In this document: one piece after another, positions 6,598 through 7,612 of the stretch | Position numbering within the stretch: the stretch's first letter is position 1 | How the letters are laid out: every line of letters starts with the position of its first letter | Origin: Lachnospiraceae bacterium | Lineage (GTDB): Bacteria; Bacillota; Clostridia; Lachnospirales; Lachnospiraceae | Assembly (NCBI GenBank): GCA_024691065.1 | Contig: JAILOA010000074.1 | Coordinates: 1 to 7,612, forward strand | Length of the DNA: 7,612 bases | Direction of reading: 5' to 3' | Made by a program: the position numbers and the translations under genes | Notes under the pieces: generated by a model | Database searches by the model: none | What the model saw: only the letters and a program-made list of their open reading frames with translations | What the model was told of the DNA's origin: nothing

Positions 6598-6620
6598 TTG
6601 AAAGAAAGAGAGTTGATTAT

Positions 6621-7612
6621 ATGTGGGCTTTTGAAAGTGTTTTTTATCAATTTTATCCATTAGGTATGACGGGCGCTCCATTTGAAAATGACGGGGTGTT
6701 AGAGCACAGGATATTGAAGGTTAAGGATTGGATACCTCATTTAAAGAAATTAGGTATCAATGCTATATACTTCTCACCTCTGTTTGAATCCGATACTCAT
6801 GGGTACAACACCAGAGATTACAGAAAGTTGGATGTTCGTTTAGGTACCAATGATGATTTTAAAGAGGTTACAAAAGCTCTTCATGAAAATGGAATAAAGG
6901 TAGTTCTGGACGGTGTATTTAATCATGTCGGACGTGGATTCTTTGGTTTTCAGGATGTTCTTACGAATAGATACGAATCAAGATATAAGGATTGGTTCCA
7001 TATTTCGTTTGAGGGTAATTCAAATTATAATGACGGCCTTTGGTATGAAGGCTGGGAAGGAAATTATGATTTGGTTAAGCTTAATCTCAGAAACGAAGAG
7101 GTTATTAATTATCTTCTTGAAAGTGTTAAATACTGGATTGATGAATTTGAGATAGATGGTCTGAGACTAGACGTAGCTTATATGGTTGACAGAGATTTCC
7201 TCAAGAGACTTAGGAGTGCCTGTGATTCATGGAAGGATGAGTTCTTCCTCGTGGGTGAAATCCTCGGTGGCGATTATAAGACAATTATGAATGATGAAAT
7301 GTGCCATTCTGCCACTAATTACGAATGTTATAAGGGGCTTCATTCTTCATTTAACAGTCTAAATCTATTTGAAATCATTCATTCCCTTAAGAGACAGTTC
7401 GGTCCTGAAAACTGGACTCTTTACAGAGGAAAGCATCTTTTGTCATTCGTTGATAATCACGATGTTTCAAGGGTTGCAAGTGTGCTCTCTAATGAGAAAC
7501 ATTTACCTTTGATTTATACACTTATGTTTACAATGCCCGGTATTCCTTGTGTTTATTACGGCAGTGAGTGGGGAATCAAGGGAAATAAGAGTGACGGTGA
7601 TCCGGCACTTCG
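6621..7612 (+). CDS. GH13 alpha-amylase-family glucan hydrolase, 3' end outside the window
   Basis: The first 330 codons of a TIM-barrel alpha-glucan enzyme; no stop before the window edge. All conserved GH13 regions in reach are present: region I DGVFNH (97-102), region II GLRLDVA with nucleophile Asp184, region III VGEIL with acid/base Glu213, and region IV FVDNHD with transition-state Asp281. LVKLN at 151-155 resembles the MPKLN region V of the neopullulanase/cyclomaltodextrinase group, so alpha-1,4 (perhaps also alpha-1,6) cleavage of maltodextrins or cyclodextrins is the likely role. The protein starts directly at the barrel (ESVFYQFYPLG) with no signal peptide and none of the N-terminal CBM34-like domain many neopullulanases carry, so it should be a compact cytosolic maltodextrin-degrading enzyme. 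The ATG at 6621 has a modest GAGAG ribosome site. It has its own extended -10 promoter and is divergent from the PBP-GGDEF gene. The exact subfamily needs the missing C-terminus. Confidence 0.92.
   Translation, partial: MWAFESVFYQFYPLGMTGAPFENDGVLEHRILKVKDWIPHLKKLGINAIYFSPLFESDTHGYNTRDYRKLDVRLGTNDDFKEVTKALHENGIKVVLDGVFNHVGRGFFGFQDVLTNRYESRYKDWFHISFEGNSNYNDGLWYEGWEGNYDLVKLNLRNEEVINYLLESVKYWIDEFEIDGLRLDVAYMVDRDFLKRLRSACDSWKDEFFLVGEILGGDYKTIMNDEMCHSATNYECYKGLHSSFNSLNLFEIIHSLKRQFGPENWTLYRGKHLLSFVDNHDVSRVASVLSNEKHLPLIYTLMFTMPGIPCVYYGSEWGIKGNKSDGDPAL

Noticed and set aside
6529..6620. Cyclic-di-GMP-I riboswitch upstream of the GH13 gene
   Set aside because: A GNRA loop is present, but the conserved core bases of that class are not seen.
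6913..7155. Plus-strand 80-codon frame inside the GH13 gene
   Set aside because: It is out of frame with the conserved GH13 catalytic motifs that run through the same bases.

Overview
The window looks like chromosomal DNA of a low-GC, anaerobic Gram-positive of the Clostridia, most like Lachnospiraceae (Butyrivibrio/Roseburia/Eubacterium type). This is an inference from the AT-rich sequence, AGGAG-type ribosome sites, sigma-A-like promoters, cytosolic GH2 and GH13 glycosidases, and a cytosolic sugar-binding-protein/GGDEF fusion of a kind common in that family. I see no tRNA, rRNA, CRISPR array, insertion sequence, phage gene or attachment site.

Layout, left to right. (1) 110-967, plus: a four-helix membrane protein with a loose DUF2975-like plan and a strongly acidic, internally repeated cytosolic tail. 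(2) 968-1126: a spacer holding a long interrupted hairpin, a possible six-codon leader ORF and the ribosome site of the next gene. (3) 1127-3499, plus: a complete cytosolic GH2 glycosidase, probably a beta-galactosidase-type enzyme, with both catalytic glutamates present. (4) 3504-3535: a bidirectional terminator between convergent genes. (5) 3562-4227, minus: a HAD phosphatase of the phosphoglycolate phosphatase type. (6) 4228-4358: a spacer with a perfect 10-bp inverted repeat. (7) 4359-6320, minus: a LacI/periplasmic-binding-protein-like sensor joined to a GGDEF diguanylate cyclase. (8) 6321-6620: a divergent regulatory region with one good promoter per strand and leaders of about 90 nt. 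(9) 6621 to the window edge, plus: a GH13 alpha-amylase-family enzyme resembling the neopullulanase/cyclomaltodextrinase group, cut off by the end of the window.

How the genes may work together (inference): the two cytosolic glycosidases would cleave imported oligosaccharides, the GH2 enzyme on beta-linked and the GH13 enzyme on alpha-linked glucans. The PBP-GGDEF protein, divergent from the GH13 gene, could bind a cytosolic sugar and adjust cyclic-di-GMP in response. No transporter gene is visible, so uptake must be encoded elsewhere. The HAD phosphatase may be general housekeeping.

Nothing here proves a wholly new system. The most interesting items are the soluble, one-piece sugar-sensor/diguanylate cyclase beside glycan-degrading genes, its Cys-rich linker, and three unexplained non-coding structures (992-1039, 4269-4292, 6535-6597).
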